From positions 50,349 through 114,348 of the forward strand of contig NZ_JAFIQV010000019.1 in assembly GCF_017356015.1 (NCBI RefSeq): 64,000 bases of DNA, read 5' to 3'. Position 1 is the first letter of the stretch; each line of letters begins with the position of its first letter. Shown here piece by piece: positions 26,697 through 40,644 of the stretch. Made by a program: the position numbers and the translations under genes. The notes under the pieces were generated by a model. The model did no database searches and was not told where the DNA came from. It worked only from the letters and a program-made list of their open reading frames with translations. This stretch comes from Azospirillum sp. SYSU D00513 (lineage in GTDB: Bacteria; Pseudomonadota; Alphaproteobacteria; Azospirillales; Azospirillaceae).

Positions 26697-26784
26697 GGCA
26701 ACCTCGGGTCTCTGGTGGGTTCGGTTGCCGTGGAGCATGCGCGCCAAGCTGCCATTCAGGAAATCATCGATGCCAATGGCGATC

Positions 26785-26799
26785 ATTCATGCAATGAAT
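26785..26799. promoter_or_regulatory. Palindrome ahead of the LysR start
   Basis: ATTCAT-GCA-ATGAAT is a perfect 15-base inverted repeat ending 5 bases before the LysR ATG and ~90 bases from the divergent doxX start. It is a plausible autoregulatory site of the LysR protein. Confidence 0.4.
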
Positions 26800-26804
26800 A
26801 TCCC

Positions 26805-27734
26805 ATGGACATCGCCCGGTTCGACCTGAATCTGCTGCGCGTCTTCGAGGCGGTCTTCCAGGAACGCAGCGTGACGCGCGCCGCCCAACGGCTTCACCTG
26901 ACCCAGTCGGCGGTGAGCAACGCGTTGACCCGGCTGCGGGGTGCCTTCGGCGACGATCTGTTCATGCGCTCCGCCGCCGGGATGGAGCCGACGGCACTGG
27001 CGGAGGAGATGTACGGTCCCATCCGCTCCGCGCTGGAGGGGGTGCGGGCTGCCGTCGCCCTGAACCTGCCCTTCGAGCCGGCGCGTGCCGCCGCCTCCTT
27101 CACGCTGGGCATGTCGGACCATGCGGAGTTGGTGCTTGGTCCGCCGCTGATCGCCAGTGTGGCACGGGACGCCCCGGCGGTCGAACTGACGATCCGCCAT
27201 TGCGACAAGGGCACGGCCTTCGAGCTGCTGGATTCCGGCGCGATCCAGATCGCCGTGGGCATGCTGCCGGAGGCACCGGCCCGGATGACGCGGATCCTTC
27301 TGCCGCGCGACCCGCTGGTCACGCTGATGAGGGACGGCCACCCGGCGGCCGAGGGTGCTTTCGATCTGGAGCGGTTCCTGGCCTTCCCGCACCTGCTGGT
27401 GTCGGCCACGGCGGGCCGGGTCGGCGCCATCGACCGCGCCCTGGCCGAGGCCGGGCGCCGGCGCGACCTGCGGGCGGTGGTGTCGCACCTGCTGGTGGCC
27501 GGCCCGATCCTTCAGCAGAGCGACCTGTTCTGCACCATGCCGGAACAGGTGGCGCGCTCGCTCGCCGGGGCCTTCGGGCTGGCCGTCCGGCCCGCGCCCC
27601 TGCCGGTGCCGCTCTCCCGCATGTCGATGATCTGGCACAACCGCCATGACCGGCAGCCAGCCCATCTGTGGCTGCGCCGGCTGATGGCCGGGATCGCCAG
27701 GGCGGAGGGTTCCGGACACACGGCCGAGGTCTGA
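26805..27734 (+). CDS. LysR family transcriptional regulator
   Basis: 309 residues from MDIARFDLNLLRVFEAVFQERSVTRAAQRL; the DNA-binding helix is RAAQRLHLTQSAVSNALTRLR (~26-46). The effector domain begins near 95 (RAAASFTLGMSDHAELVLGP), the NodD/NahR-like pattern. The frame is open far upstream, but this ATG matches the family start. It is divergent from doxX; quinone- or aromatic-type ligands are common for regulators of doxX genes, but that is only a hint. Confidence 0.88.
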   Translation: MDIARFDLNLLRVFEAVFQERSVTRAAQRLHLTQSAVSNALTRLRGAFGDDLFMRSAAGMEPTALAEEMYGPIRSALEGVRAAVALNLPFEPARAAASFTLGMSDHAELVLGPPLIASVARDAPAVELTIRHCDKGTAFELLDSGAIQIAVGMLPEAPARMTRILLPRDPLVTLMRDGHPAAEGAFDLERFLAFPHLLVSATAGRVGAIDRALAEAGRRRDLRAVVSHLLVAGPILQQSDLFCTMPEQVARSLAGAFGLAVRPAPLPVPLSRMSMIWHNRHDRQPAHLWLRRLMAGIARAEGSGHTAEV

Positions 27735-27759
27735 CCCAGGCCTTGCGGGGCAACGAGCC

Positions 27760-29016
27760 TCAGCGGACCTGGATGCGCTGGAGGAAGCGCTCCACCTCGC
27801 CCTGGAGAACCTCGGCCTGGCGCGACACCTCGCCGGTGACGCCGAGCACCTGACAGGCGGCGGCGCCGGTCTCGCTGGCGGCCTTCTGCACCTCGGAGAT
27901 GTTGCTCGACACCTCCATGGTGCGGTTCGATGCCTCCAGCACGTTGCGCGTGATCTCGACGGTCGCCGCGCTCTGCTCTTCGATGGCCGAGGCGATGGTG
28001 GCGGTGATCTCGTTCATCGCGGCGATGGTGTCGCCGATGCCCTGGATCGCCGTCACCGCCTGACCCGCGACGTCGCGCATGGAGGTGATCTGTGAGCCGA
28101 TCTCCTCGGTGGCGCGGGCGGTCTGGTTGGCAAGCTGCTTCACCTCGCTGGCGACGACGGCGAAGCCCTTGCCGGCCTCGCCGGCGCGGGCCGCCTCGAT
28201 CGTGGCGTTCAGGGCCAGCAGGTTGGTCTGCTCGGCGATGCTCTGGATCAGGTGGACCACCTCGCCGATCTTGTGCGCGGCTTCGGTCAGGCCGGCGACG
28301 GTGTTGTTCGTGCGCGCGGCCTCCTGCACGGCGTTGCCGGCGATGCCCGAGGATTTTGCCGCATGGGTGGAGATATCCCGCAACGCCATTGCCATGCGCT
28401 CGGCGGCGCCGGCAACCGTCTGGACATTCGTGGAGGTCTGCTCCGACGCGCTCGCCGAAGCGGTCGCTTGCCGGCTGGTCTCCTCCGCGATGGCGGACAT
28501 GCTCTGGGCGGTCGCCTCCAGCTCGGTGGTGGCGGACGCCACGCTGCCGACGAGCTGCTTGATGGTCGCCTCGAAGTTCTGCGCCATGCGCACCTGTTCG
28601 GTGACCGCTTGCCAGCTCAGCATCGCGCCGCAATAGGTCTTCTTCTTGTCGAGCACGGCAATGAAGCTGAGGTCGATCCACTCCTCGCCGATCTGCAGGC
28701 GGCACTTGTAGGGCAGGGCCGACGGATCAGGCAGCTTCGCGCGGAGATCCGCGGCGATGGCGGGGAAGAGGTCGGCGGCGTGACGTCCCATCACGTTCTT
28801 GGCGGTCGCCGGGAAGGCGTCGCCGAGCCGGCCGATCAGCTCCTTGGCGGCCGTGTTGATGTAGGTGACCGTGAATCCCTGCGACGTGTCGCACCACAGC
28901 AGCGGCACCGGCACGCAGTCGATCATCATCATCGCGGATTCGAACCAGGTCTGAAGCTCCGCGTGGCGATCCTTCAACGCGTTGTACTTCTTCTTAGACG
29001 CGAACGGCTTCCACAT
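27760..29016 (-). CDS. Cytoplasmic PAS-domain methyl-accepting chemotaxis protein
   Basis: 418 residues with no membrane segment. Residues ~20-140 form a PAS sensor ([28 protein letters not shown]; later [18 protein letters not shown]). The signalling domain follows, with the highly conserved hairpin tip [21 protein letters not shown] and [17 protein letters not shown], which contacts CheA/CheW. A soluble receptor probably senses an internal signal such as redox state or a metabolite. It is divergent from a second, membrane-bound receptor 436 bases away. Confidence 0.92.
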   Translation of the reverse strand: MWKPFASKKKYNALKDRHAELQTWFESAMMMIDCVPVPLLWCDTSQGFTVTYINTAAKELIGRLGDAFPATAKNVMGRHAADLFPAIAADLRAKLPDPSALPYKCRLQIGEEWIDLSFIAVLDKKKTYCGAMLSWQAVTEQVRMAQNFEATIKQLVGSVASATTELEATAQSMSAIAEETSRQATASASASEQTSTNVQTVAGAAERMAMALRDISTHAAKSSGIAGNAVQEAARTNNTVAGLTEAAHKIGEVVHLIQSIAEQTNLLALNATIEAARAGEAGKGFAVVASEVKQLANQTARATEEIGSQITSMRDVAGQAVTAIQGIGDTIAAMNEITATIASAIEEQSAATVEITRNVLEASNRTMEVSSNISEVQKAASETGAAACQVLGVTGEVSRQAEVLQGEVERFLQRIQVR

Positions 29017-29451
29017 GCGGTCCCCCCATCGGCACGGCGCCGCCCAATTCCGGACGGTCAGTTATACCCTCATTCCGTAAGACAAGCTTTAGCGCAAAAT
29101 TGTTAAGAAAATACTACGCGTCAACCCTCGGTCGCGTGCGCTGCAAAAAGGCCATAAGTTTTCAAGGTCGCGGATCGATCCGGACCCGGAACGGGAATTT
29201 CGTTACGGCGCGTCATGCGTGTGACATGTCATTATTCCCTCTCCCGAAGGAGAGATGCTCTCTTATTACTGAGCGCATAGGCAATAAATTCAAAATCCGA
29301 AAATCCAGCCCGCGCGTATTCATGATCAATAAGGTGGTAGGGGGTACCGCATCCGGCGAGTAATCGCCCGGCGGGCGAGGCACCTCCCACCCGGCAACAC
29401 TGCACAGGCATGCTCATGCATGCGCGCATTTACGTGAGCGGGAGAGCACGG
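29017..29451. other. 435-base intergenic region between two divergent chemoreceptor genes
   Basis: It is richer in A+T than its surroundings, as expected for divergent promoters. I see no open frame with coding bias, and no clear sigma-28 (TAAA-N15-GCCGATAA) or sigma-54 promoter could be placed on either strand. A good ribosome site (GGAGAGCACGG) ends the region before the plus-strand receptor. Confidence 0.5.
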
Positions 29452-31158
29452 ATGTTTCTTGCGAATTGGAAAATTGCGAAGAAAATTTTCCTTCTGATTG
29501 GCTTGCTGAGCATGGTCACACTTGTGGTCGGCCTCACCGGCATCTCGGGAATCCGGCTGCTGGAGGAGTCCGCGATGCGGATCGACTCCACGGGCGAGGA
29601 GGCGCTGATCGGCGCCCGCGTCAACCAGAACGTCATCGCGCTCAACCGGTCGGAGTTCGGCCTTGCGGCCTTCCCCGAGGCCGATCAGGTGCGCAACATC
29701 GAAGCCATCATCCAGGAGCAGAAGACCCAGCTCCACGAGCGCGTGGCGAGGCTGCGCGAAACCGCCAACCCGGAGCAGGCCGTCATGCTCCAGGAGATCG
29801 AACGGGCCTACGCCGCCTACGAGCGCCAGCTCGACCTGACGCTGGAAGCCGCCCGCGCCCAGGGCGGCAAGGTCGAGGTGTCGGAAGCCCAGCGCGTGAT
29901 CCGCGAAGCAGCCCTCCAGGGCCGCAAGGCCGCCGGCGACCTGCAGACGGCCGTGCGCGCCTACGCCGACCATGCGGCCCAACGCTCCACCCAGATCGCC
30001 GAGGAGGCGCATGTCACGGGCGCCCGCACCGAGCGAGTCATGATGCTCGTCGCCTTCGGTGGACTGGCCGGCGGCATCATCGCGGGCTGGGCGCTGGCGC
30101 GCTTCACCATCGGCAACCCGCTGGCCCGCTCCATCACCTCCCTGCGCGCGCTCGCCGACGGCGACCTGTCGGTCGAGATCTACGGCACCGGCCGCAAGGA
30201 TGAGATCGGGCAGGTCGCCGACGCCATGCAGGTCTTCAAGGTCAATCTGCTGCGCACCCGGCAACTCGAGGAGGAGGCAAAGGCCGCCGAGGAGCGGGCC
30301 GAACAGGAGCGCCGCGCGGCCATGATGCGTCTGGCCGACGAGTTCGAGGCGACCGTGCAGGGTGTCGTGGAAACCGTTTCCGCCGCCGCCACCCAGCTCC
30401 AGTCCAACGCACAGAGCATGTCCGCCATCGCCGCCCAGACCACCAACCAGGCGACCGCCGTCGCCGCCGCGACCGAGCAGGCGAGCAGCAACGTGCAGAC
30501 CGTCGCCGCCGCCTCGGAGGAGCTGGGCGCCTCCATCGACGAGATCAGCCGCCAGGTCAGCCAATCCGCCCGCATGTCCGGCGAGGCCGTGGTCGAGGCG
30601 GAGCAGACCAACCACCGGGTCGAGGGGCTGGCCACGGCCGCCCAGCGCATCGGCGACGTGGTGAGCCTGATCCAGAGCATCGCCAGCCAGACCAACCTTC
30701 TGGCGCTGAACGCGACGATCGAGGCGGCACGCGCCGGCGAGGCCGGCAAGGGCTTCGCCGTCGTCGCCGGCGAGGTCAAGAGCCTCGCCAGCCAGACCGC
30801 GAAGGCGACGGAGGAGATCGCCGCCCAGGTCGCCGAGATCCAATCCCAGACCCAAGGTGCCGTGGAGGCGATCCGCAACATCGGCCAGACCATCACGGGC
30901 GTGAGCGACATCTCCGCCGCCATCGCCGCCGCGGTGGAGGAGCAGAGCGCCGCCACCCAGGAAATCGGCCGCAACGTCCAGCAGGCCGCCAGGGGCACCG
31001 AGGAGGTCGCGAGCAACATCGCCGGCGTCAGCGGTGCGGCGAACGAGGCGGGCGCCGCCTCCTCCCAGGTGCTCGCCGCCGCCACGCAACTCAGCCGCGA
31101 GGCCGGCGTCCTGAAGTCGGAAGTGAAGGCCTTCATCGGCCGCGTGCGGGCCGCCTGA
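29452..31158 (+). CDS. Membrane methyl-accepting chemotaxis protein
   Basis: 568 residues from [15 protein letters not shown]; an in-frame ATG 42 bases upstream is less likely. The first membrane helix is ~9-31 ([20 protein letters not shown]). A periplasmic mostly helical sensor spans ~32-195, then the second helix ([22 protein letters not shown], ~197-218), HAMP ([24 protein letters not shown]) and the signalling domain with [21 protein letters not shown]. The ligand is unknown. A strong terminator lies ~80 bases downstream. Confidence 0.93.
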   Translation: MFLANWKIAKKIFLLIGLLSMVTLVVGLTGISGIRLLEESAMRIDSTGEEALIGARVNQNVIALNRSEFGLAAFPEADQVRNIEAIIQEQKTQLHERVARLRETANPEQAVMLQEIERAYAAYERQLDLTLEAARAQGGKVEVSEAQRVIREAALQGRKAAGDLQTAVRAYADHAAQRSTQIAEEAHVTGARTERVMMLVAFGGLAGGIIAGWALARFTIGNPLARSITSLRALADGDLSVEIYGTGRKDEIGQVADAMQVFKVNLLRTRQLEEEAKAAEERAEQERRAAMMRLADEFEATVQGVVETVSAAATQLQSNAQSMSAIAAQTTNQATAVAAATEQASSNVQTVAAASEELGASIDEISRQVSQSARMSGEAVVEAEQTNHRVEGLATAAQRIGDVVSLIQSIASQTNLLALNATIEAARAGEAGKGFAVVAGEVKSLASQTAKATEEIAAQVAEIQSQTQGAVEAIRNIGQTITGVSDISAAIAAAVEEQSAATQEIGRNVQQAARGTEEVASNIAGVSGAANEAGAASSQVLAAATQLSREAGVLKSEVKAFIGRVRAA

Positions 31159-31237
31159 GGGCCGCGCAAGAGGCTTGGGCCGGCGCGAAACGCTCTCCCG
31201 CGGCGCCGGCCCGTCCGTTACGGGCGCCGGAATGATC

Positions 31238-31272
31238 AAGGGGACGAAGGCCATGCCTTCGTCCCCTTTTTT
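31238..31272 (+). terminator. Rho-independent terminator after the chemoreceptor gene
   Basis: GGGGACGAAGGC and GCCTTCGTCCCC form a perfect 12-base stem around AT, followed by TTTTTT. It ends transcription about 80-115 bases after the chemoreceptor stop. The A's on the other side may let it act on the minus strand for few transcripts. Confidence 0.9.
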
Positions 31273-31309
31273 CGCGCAGCTTCCGGGACGCGGTTCCAGA
31301 GGGCGCCGG

Positions 31310-32122
31310 TCAGAACGCCCGCGTCGTTTCCTCGGCGGCGACCCGCCAGCCGGGCCTGGCCCGTTCAAGCCGTTGCCGGATCGCGTCGATGTGGGCCTGC
31401 CCGTAGAGGATCAGGATGTTCCGGTCCGCCTCGGCCAGGATCGCTTCGGCCACCAGATCCTCGCGTTCGTTGGTCAGGGCGGAGGGAAGCTGCTCCCGCG
31501 CCATTTCGGTCGAGCTGGCGATGGACAGGGCGATGCGCACGGCGGCGCGGATGCGCTCCTGGATCCAGCCGGGCGCTTCGTCGAACATGCGGCGGGCTTC
31601 GGCGAGGTCGAGATCCTCCTTCTCGCCGTCCGGCGGGGGCAGGGCGGCAAGGAGCTGGGAGAGCGTCACGTCCACGTTGCGCACCTCCGGTCCCGGGCTG
31701 CCGAGGATCTCGCGGTTGTTCTGGAGCACCAGATCCTTGCCGAGCAGCGCGCCGATGATCTCATAGGGGTGGCGGTCGTCGGTGGGCTTCCATTCCGCCC
31801 CGAGCCGGCTCATGACGTCGGCCATGCCGGCCTTCGGGTCGGCCATGTCCGCCTTCACCTCCTCGTAGAAGACCAGCCAGCCCTCGGCCCGCCGGGCGGC
31901 GACGAGGTCGGCGACCTCCTTGTAGAAGCGAGGCTCACCAAGATGGGCCATGCCCTGCATCTGCACCTGCCGCGTCCCGTCGGTCAGGGTCAGGCGGGAC
32001 AGCTCCAGCGGCATCTTGCCGGCGATCCAGGGCAGGGCGGCCACGGCCGCGGCCACGATCACGAGGCCGGCAACGAAAAGGACCCCGACAACCGTCAGGG
32101 CTTTGCGGAAGAAGCGCTTCAT
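31310..32122 (-). CDS. TraB/TIKI-like membrane-anchored protein (putative)
   Basis: 270 residues. A basic start and one membrane helix (KALTVVGVLFVAGLVIVAAAVAALPWIAG, 8-36) suggest an anchored periplasmic protein. Two GxxH motifs, Gly57-Met-Ala-His60 near the N-terminus and Gly241-Gln-Ala-His244 in ILILYGQAHIDAI near the end, match the hallmark pair of the TraB/PrgY/GumN/TIKI metalloprotease-like superfamily, with acidic residues between (FYEEVK; DERHP-like DDRHPYE). Overall resemblance is limited, so the call is tentative. It lies downstream of the liu genes on the same strand, separated by about 75 bases. Confidence 0.5.
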   Translation of the reverse strand: MKRFFRKALTVVGVLFVAGLVIVAAAVAALPWIAGKMPLELSRLTLTDGTRQVQMQGMAHLGEPRFYKEVADLVAARRAEGWLVFYEEVKADMADPKAGMADVMSRLGAEWKPTDDRHPYEIIGALLGKDLVLQNNREILGSPGPEVRNVDVTLSQLLAALPPPDGEKEDLDLAEARRMFDEAPGWIQERIRAAVRIALSIASSTEMAREQLPSALTNEREDLVAEAILAEADRNILILYGQAHIDAIRQRLERARPGWRVAAEETTRAF

Positions 32123-32197
32123 CGATGTCCCGTTGCAGCGTGCGAGCGCCAGAGGCGAGTGCCGGAGTGTGGCAGGCGCCGCCGCCCGCGTCGAGGG

Positions 32198-33114
32198 TTA
32201 GGCCCCGCGCGCCGCCAGCGCCCGTCCGGCCTTCGACGCCGTCTCGCGCCCCAGGATGCCGGAAATCCAGCGGCCGGTCTCGGCCACCGCCTGGAGGTCC
32301 ACGCCGGTTTGGATGCCCAGCCCGTGCAGCAGATAAACCACGTCCTCCGTCGCGACGTTGCCGGAGGCTCCCTTGGCGTAAGGGCAGCCGCCGAGCCCGG
32401 CCACGGAGGAATCCACCACCGCGACACCCGTCTCCAGGCAAGCGAGGATGTTGGCGACAGCCTGCCCGTAGGTGTCGTGGAAGTGCAGGGCGAGCCGGTC
32501 CACGGGCACGGAACGCGCGACCGTTTCGACCATTTGCCTCGCCCGCGTCGGCGTGCCGGTGCCGATGGTGTCGCCGAGCGAGACCTCGTAGCAGCCCATC
32601 CCGGCCAGCCGGGCGGAGACCTCCGCCACCCGCTCCGGGGCGACCGGCCCCTCGTAGGGGCAATCCAGCACGCAGGACACATAGCCGCGCACGCGCAGGC
32701 CCCGCTCCAGCGCGCCGGCCACGACGGGGGCGAAGCGTTCCAGGCTTTCGGCGATGGAGCAGTTGATGTTCCTTTGGCTGAAGCTCTCCGACGCCGCGCC
32801 GAAGACGGCGATCTCCTCCACCCCCGCGTCCAGCGCCGCCTGCAGCCCCTTCAGGTTCGGCACCAGCACGGGATAGTCCGTGCCGGGGCGCCGCCGGACG
32901 GCCTTCAGCACCTCGGCGGAATCGGCCATCTGCGGGACCCATTTCGGCGAGACGAAGGCCCCCGCCTCGACCGCTGGCAGGCCGGCCCCGGCGAGGCGTT
33001 CCACCAGCTCCACCTTGGCGGCGGTGGGCACGGTGACGGCCTCGTTCTGGAGGCCGTCGCGCGGGCCGACCTCGACGATGCGGACGCGTTGGGGAAGGGG
33101 CATGGTCCGGCTCC

Positions 33115-33118
<4 letters not shown>
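32198..33118 (-). CDS. liuE: Hydroxymethylglutaryl-CoA lyase
   Basis: 306 residues. It splits HMG-CoA to acetyl-CoA and acetoacetate, the last step of leucine breakdown. The TIM-barrel start is VRIVEVGPRDGLQNE (8-22, catalytic Arg-Asp), with metal-binding His in LALHFHDTYGQ and the active-site Cys loop in AGLGGCPYAKGASGN near 260. It overlaps the biotin carboxylase subunit gene by 4 bases and is the last gene of the operon. Confidence 0.94.
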
Positions 33119-35118
<2,000 letters not shown>

Positions 35119-35130
35119 CGGTTCACCGCT

Positions 35131-35919
35131 TCACGAGGAGGGGTTCCAGGAGGGTTTGCGCTTGTTCAGGAAGGCGCCGACACCCTCCCGTCCTTCCGCG
35201 CTCGCGCGCTGCCGGGCGATGCGCTCGGCCGTATCGCGGATGACCGCCTCGTCCGTCGGCCGGCGGGCGACGGCGCGGATCAGGTCCTTCGCGGCGGCCT
35301 GGGAGGCCGGGCCGCATTCCAGCAGCCGCGCCACCAGCCCTTCCACGGCGGTCTCCAGCCCGTCCGCCGGGACGACCTCGTGGACGAGGCCCAGCCGGTG
35401 CGCCTCGGCCGCCGTGAAGCGCTCGGCGGTGAGGAAATAGCGGCGGCAGGCGCGCTCCCCCATCGCCGCGACGACGTAGGGGGAGATCACCGCCGGGATG
35501 AGGCCAAGCCTCACCTCGGTCAGGGCGAAGCTCGCCGCCTCCGACGCGAGGGCGATGTCGCAGGCCGCCGCCAGCCCGACGCCGCCGCCATAGGCCGGTC
35601 CCTGCACGACGGCGACGGTCGGCTTGGGGCAGAGGTCGATGGCGCGCAGCATGGCGGCGAGCCCCATGGCGTCGGCCAGATTCTCCTCATGCCCGTAGCC
35701 GGCCATCCGCTGCATCCAGGACAGGTCGGCCCCGGCGGAGAAGCTCTTGCCCCGCCCGCGCAATAGCACGAGCCGGACGGCGGGATCCCCGCCCAGCCGC
35801 TCGAAGGCTTCGGTCAGGGCGGCGATCACCCCCTCGTTGAAGGCGTTGTGGACTTCGCCCCGGTTCATGGTGACCGTGGCGACCCCGTTCGCGGCGATCT
35901 CTGTAATGATTTCGCTCAT
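35131..35919 (-). CDS. liuC: Methylglutaconyl-CoA hydratase (enoyl-CoA hydratase family)
   Basis: 262 residues from MSEIITEIAANGVATVTMNR. Crotonase landmarks are the oxyanion-hole segment GKSFSAGADLSWMQRM (~60-75) and GPAYGGGVGLAAACDIALAS (~105-125). In this operon it hydrates 3-methylglutaconyl-CoA to HMG-CoA, between the carboxylase and the lyase. It sits between the two carboxylase subunit genes, the usual liu order. Confidence 0.93.
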   Translation of the reverse strand: MSEIITEIAANGVATVTMNRGEVHNAFNEGVIAALTEAFERLGGDPAVRLVLLRGRGKSFSAGADLSWMQRMAGYGHEENLADAMGLAAMLRAIDLCPKPTVAVVQGPAYGGGVGLAAACDIALASEAASFALTEVRLGLIPAVISPYVVAAMGERACRRYFLTAERFTAAEAHRLGLVHEVVPADGLETAVEGLVARLLECGPASQAAAKDLIRAVARRPTDEAVIRDTAERIARQRASAEGREGVGAFLNKRKPSWNPSS

Positions 35920-35927
35920 GGCCCGCC

Positions 35928-37535
<1,608 letters not shown>

Positions 37536-37538
37536 GGT

Positions 37539-38711
37539 TCAGGCGGTCTCCTTGAACAGCTCGCGCCCGATCAGCATGCGCCGGATCTCCGAGGTGCCGG
37601 CCCCGATCTCGTAGAGCTTGGCATCGCGCAGCAGGCGGCCCGTCGGGTATTCGTTGATGTAGCCGTTGCCGCCCAGGCACTGGATCGCCTCCAGCGCCAT
37701 CCAGGTGGCCTTCTCGGCGGCGTAGAGGATGGCGCCGGCGGCGTCCTTGCGCGTCGTCTCGCCCCGGTCGCAGGCCTTGGCGACCGTGTAGACGTAGGCC
37801 TTGCAGGCGCTCATCGTCGTGTACATGTCGGCGAGCTTGCCCTGCATCAGCTGGAACTCGCCGATCGGCTGGCCGAACTGCTTGCGGTCGTGGACATAGG
37901 GCATCACCACGTCCATGCAGGCCTGCATGATGCCGAGCGGCCCGCCGGCCAGCACCGCGCGCTCGTAGTCGAGGCCGCTCATCAGCACGTTCACGCCACG
38001 CCCGACGCCGCCCAGCACGTTCTCCTCCGGCACCTCGCAGTCCTGGAAGACCAGCTCCCCGGTGTTGGAGCCGCGCATGCCCAGCTTGTCCAGCTTCTGC
38101 GCGACCGAGAAGCCCTTCATGCCCTTCTCGATCAGGAAGGCGGTGATGCCGCGCGGGCCGGCGTCGGGATCGGTCTTGGCGTAGACCACCAGCACGTCGG
38201 CGTCCGGCCCGTTGGTGATCCACATCTTGGTGCCGTTCAGCACATAGCGGTCGCCGCGCTTTTCCGCCCGCAGCCTCATGGAGACGACGTCGGACCCGGC
38301 GTTCGGCTCCGACATGGCGAGCGCGCCGACGAACTCCCCGGTGATCAGCTTCGGCAGATAGCGGGTCTTCTGTGCGGCGGTGCCGTTGCGGCGGATCTGG
38401 TTGACGCAGAGGTTGGAATGGGCGCCATAGCTGAGGCCCACCGAGGCAGAGGCGCGGGAGATCTCCTCCATCGCCACGACATGCTCCAGATAGCCCATGC
38501 CGGCGCCGCCATACTCCTCCTCCACCGTGATGCCGAGCACGCCGAGGTCGCCGAACTTGCGCCAGAGGTCGGCGGGGAACTCGTTCTCCCGGTCGATGTC
38601 GGCGGCGCGCGGCGCCACCTCGTCCGCGCAGAAGCCGCGCACCGAATCGCGCAGCATGTCCGCGGATTCCCCGAGGTCGAAATTCATGGTCGGAAGTTGG
38701 TTGCTCAGCAT
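37539..38711 (-). CDS. liuA: Isovaleryl-CoA dehydrogenase
   Basis: 390 residues from [16 protein letters not shown], preceded by GAGGGGAC; a longer frame upstream is rejected. It oxidises isovaleryl-CoA to 3-methylcrotonyl-CoA with FAD. Acyl-CoA dehydrogenase signatures are present ([13 protein letters not shown] near 130-142; [42 protein letters not shown] at the end). The YEIGAGT stretch carries the adenine-binding loop. First gene of the operon, divergent from the TetR regulator. Confidence 0.94.
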   Translation of the reverse strand: MLSNQLPTMNFDLGESADMLRDSVRGFCADEVAPRAADIDRENEFPADLWRKFGDLGVLGITVEEEYGGAGMGYLEHVVAMEEISRASASVGLSYGAHSNLCVNQIRRNGTAAQKTRYLPKLITGEFVGALAMSEPNAGSDVVSMRLRAEKRGDRYVLNGTKMWITNGPDADVLVVYAKTDPDAGPRGITAFLIEKGMKGFSVAQKLDKLGMRGSNTGELVFQDCEVPEENVLGGVGRGVNVLMSGLDYERAVLAGGPLGIMQACMDVVMPYVHDRKQFGQPIGEFQLMQGKLADMYTTMSACKAYVYTVAKACDRGETTRKDAAGAILYAAEKATWMALEAIQCLGGNGYINEYPTGRLLRDAKLYEIGAGTSEIRRMLIGRELFKETA

Positions 38712-38772
38712 GTCCGTCCCCTCTGTCGGCGCCCTTCGGAGCTGTCTGGAATTGCCTCTGGCGTCCTTATAG

Positions 38773-38788
38773 AAACGAGCATACGTTT
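38773..38788. promoter_or_regulatory. Palindrome between the liu operon and its TetR regulator
   Basis: AAACG-AGCATA-CGTTT is an inverted repeat in the 160-base space between divergent starts (38711 and 38872). TetR regulators bind palindromes of this size, and its AT-rich setting suits a promoter. It is the best operator candidate in this space. Confidence 0.5.
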
Positions 38789-38871
38789 TTTTCCTGATGA
38801 GGCAAGCCGCCAATCCGGCTATACAGCAATCAGACGAGCGAACCATCCGAAGGCGAGGAGAGCCGGCCGTC

Positions 38872-39480
38872 ATGGCGCGCACCGCCGGGTCCCACGGGCC
38901 CACCACATTCGAGGCGATCCGGCAGGAAGGGCTGCGCCTGATCTACGAGCACGGCTACGAGGCGATGAGCCTGCGCCAGCTCGCCGCCGAGGTCGGCATC
39001 CAGGTCGGCTCGCTCTACAACCACATCCGCAACAAGCAGGATTTCCTGTTCGAGCTGATGCGCGCCCACCATGACGGGCTGCTGGGCGCCTGGGAGGAGG
39101 CGAGCCGGGCCGCCGAACGCGACGCCGAGGATCCCGTCGCGCGGATGAAGGCCTTCGTCGCCTTCCACATCGCCTACCACATCGACCGGCGGCGCGACGT
39201 CTATGTCGCCAACTTCGAGCTGCGCAGCCTGGAGCCCGGCAACTACGCCGCCATCGTCGAGATGCGCCGCCGCTACGAGCGGGAGGTGATCGGAATCGTG
39301 GAGCGCGGCGTGGCCCGGGGGGTCTTCGCCGTGTCCGATCCGCAGGCGGCGAGCTACGGCATCCTCGCCATGCTCACGGGGGTCTGCACCTGGTTCCACC
39401 CGGAGGGGCGGCTGGGCACCGCCGAGATCACCGAGCTTTACACGGGCATGGTGCTGAAGAGCCTGGCGGCGCCGGGCTGA
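38872..39480 (+). CDS. TetR family transcriptional regulator (probable liu repressor)
   Basis: 202 residues from [10 protein letters not shown], preceded by GGAG; an earlier in-frame start is rejected. The helix-turn-helix covers ~12-58 ([49 protein letters not shown]). The C-terminal part, about 75-195, is the ligand pocket, with a WFHPEGR stretch near the end. Divergence from the leucine operon suggests it senses an acyl-CoA or branched intermediate and represses liuABCDE. Confidence 0.88.
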   Translation: MARTAGSHGPTTFEAIRQEGLRLIYEHGYEAMSLRQLAAEVGIQVGSLYNHIRNKQDFLFELMRAHHDGLLGAWEEASRAAERDAEDPVARMKAFVAFHIAYHIDRRRDVYVANFELRSLEPGNYAAIVEMRRRYEREVIGIVERGVARGVFAVSDPQAASYGILAMLTGVCTWFHPEGRLGTAEITELYTGMVLKSLAAPG

Positions 39481-39651
39481 CCGAAAGGAGCCGTCGGGGC
39501 CGCGGGGAGGGCGGACAGTCGGCATGGCACCCATCCTCCGGACGCATTGCCGGGAGGCGGGCAGGGCGGTGACCGGCGCATGCCCGCGCGGTTATGGTGA
39601 AGATCCCGCCCGCCGCGAGCCGCCCGCGCTCCCCGATCCAGGTGCCTTCCC

Positions 39652-40548
39652 TTGAACGCCGTCGCCAATCTGTCGGGCATCCTGTCCGTCATCGCCCCCG
39701 TCTTCATCCTGGCCGCCATCGGCGTCTATTGGGCGCGCGCGAAGCTCCCCTATGACGGATCCTTCGTCACCACCTTCACGGTCAACGTCTCGACCCCCTG
39801 CCTGGTCTTCACCAGCCTGTCGAAGCTCTCGGCCGAAGGGGATGGGGCCTTGTCGATGGCGCTGTCCAGCGCCGGGGTGATGGCGATGGGGGCGATCGGC
39901 GGGGCGGCGATCCTGGCGCTGTGCCGCCTGCCGCTGCGGCCCTATGTGCCGGCGCTCGCCTTCCCGAACGCGGGCAACATGGGCATTCCGGTCTGCCTCT
40001 TCGCCTTCGGCGAGGCCGGCATGGTCTATGCGGTGGTCTTCTTCAGCACCATGTCGGTACTGCAATTCTCGCTCGGCCCGGCGATGGCCGCAGGCGTCAC
40101 CGACGTGAAGCGGCTGCTGAAGGCGCCGATGATCTACGCCGTCGCCGCGGCGCTGATCCTGAACCGGAGCGGCCTGGGCGCGCCGCTGTGGCTGACCAAC
40201 ACCACCTCCCTCATCGGCGCCTGCACGGTGCCGCTGCTGCTGCTGGCGCTCGGCATCGCGCTGGCGAGCCTCAGGCCGGGCGGCCTCGCCCGTGCCTTCT
40301 TCATCTCGCTCCTGCGCTTTGGGCTGGGGATCTCCGCCGGCTTGATCATGGCCGAAATCCTTGGGCTGGAAGGCATGATGCGCGGCGTGGTTCTGGTGCA
40401 GAGCAGCATGCCCGTGGCCGTCTTCAACTATCTCTGGGCGCTGCGCTACAACAACGCGCCGCAGGACGTCGCCGGAGCGGTGATCGTCTCAACCGCCCTG
40501 TCCTTCGCCACGATCCCGCTGATCCTGCTGCTTCTGCCCTATATGTGA
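39652..40548 (+). CDS. AEC family (auxin efflux carrier-like) transporter
   Basis: 298 residues starting from TTG at 39652, where the family N-terminus (LSGILSVIAPVFILAAIGVYWAR) begins. About ten membrane helices in two groups of five, with the characteristic LAFPNAGNMGIPVCLFAFGEAG in the first half and VLVQSSMPVAVFNYLWALRYN near the end. AEC proteins move malonate, malate or other anions. The substrate is unknown and no operon partner is seen. Confidence 0.88.
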   Translation: MNAVANLSGILSVIAPVFILAAIGVYWARAKLPYDGSFVTTFTVNVSTPCLVFTSLSKLSAEGDGALSMALSSAGVMAMGAIGGAAILALCRLPLRPYVPALAFPNAGNMGIPVCLFAFGEAGMVYAVVFFSTMSVLQFSLGPAMAAGVTDVKRLLKAPMIYAVAAALILNRSGLGAPLWLTNTTSLIGACTVPLLLLALGIALASLRPGGLARAFFISLLRFGLGISAGLIMAEILGLEGMMRGVVLVQSSMPVAVFNYLWALRYNNAPQDVAGAVIVSTALSFATIPLILLLLPYM

Positions 40549-40644
40549 CGGCCTCCCGGCCATGCAGTCCGCTTGCGCCCGCGCCGCATCGGCCCTAGCT
40601 TCGCGGCCCGAACCGTTCGTGACCAAAAGCCTTGGCAGGTGACC

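Noticed and set aside
29017..29451. Sigma-28 promoters for the two chemoreceptor genes
   Set aside because: A TAAA occurs before the minus-strand gene, but no GCCGATAA-like -10 follows at the right spacing; the best candidate is too poor to report.
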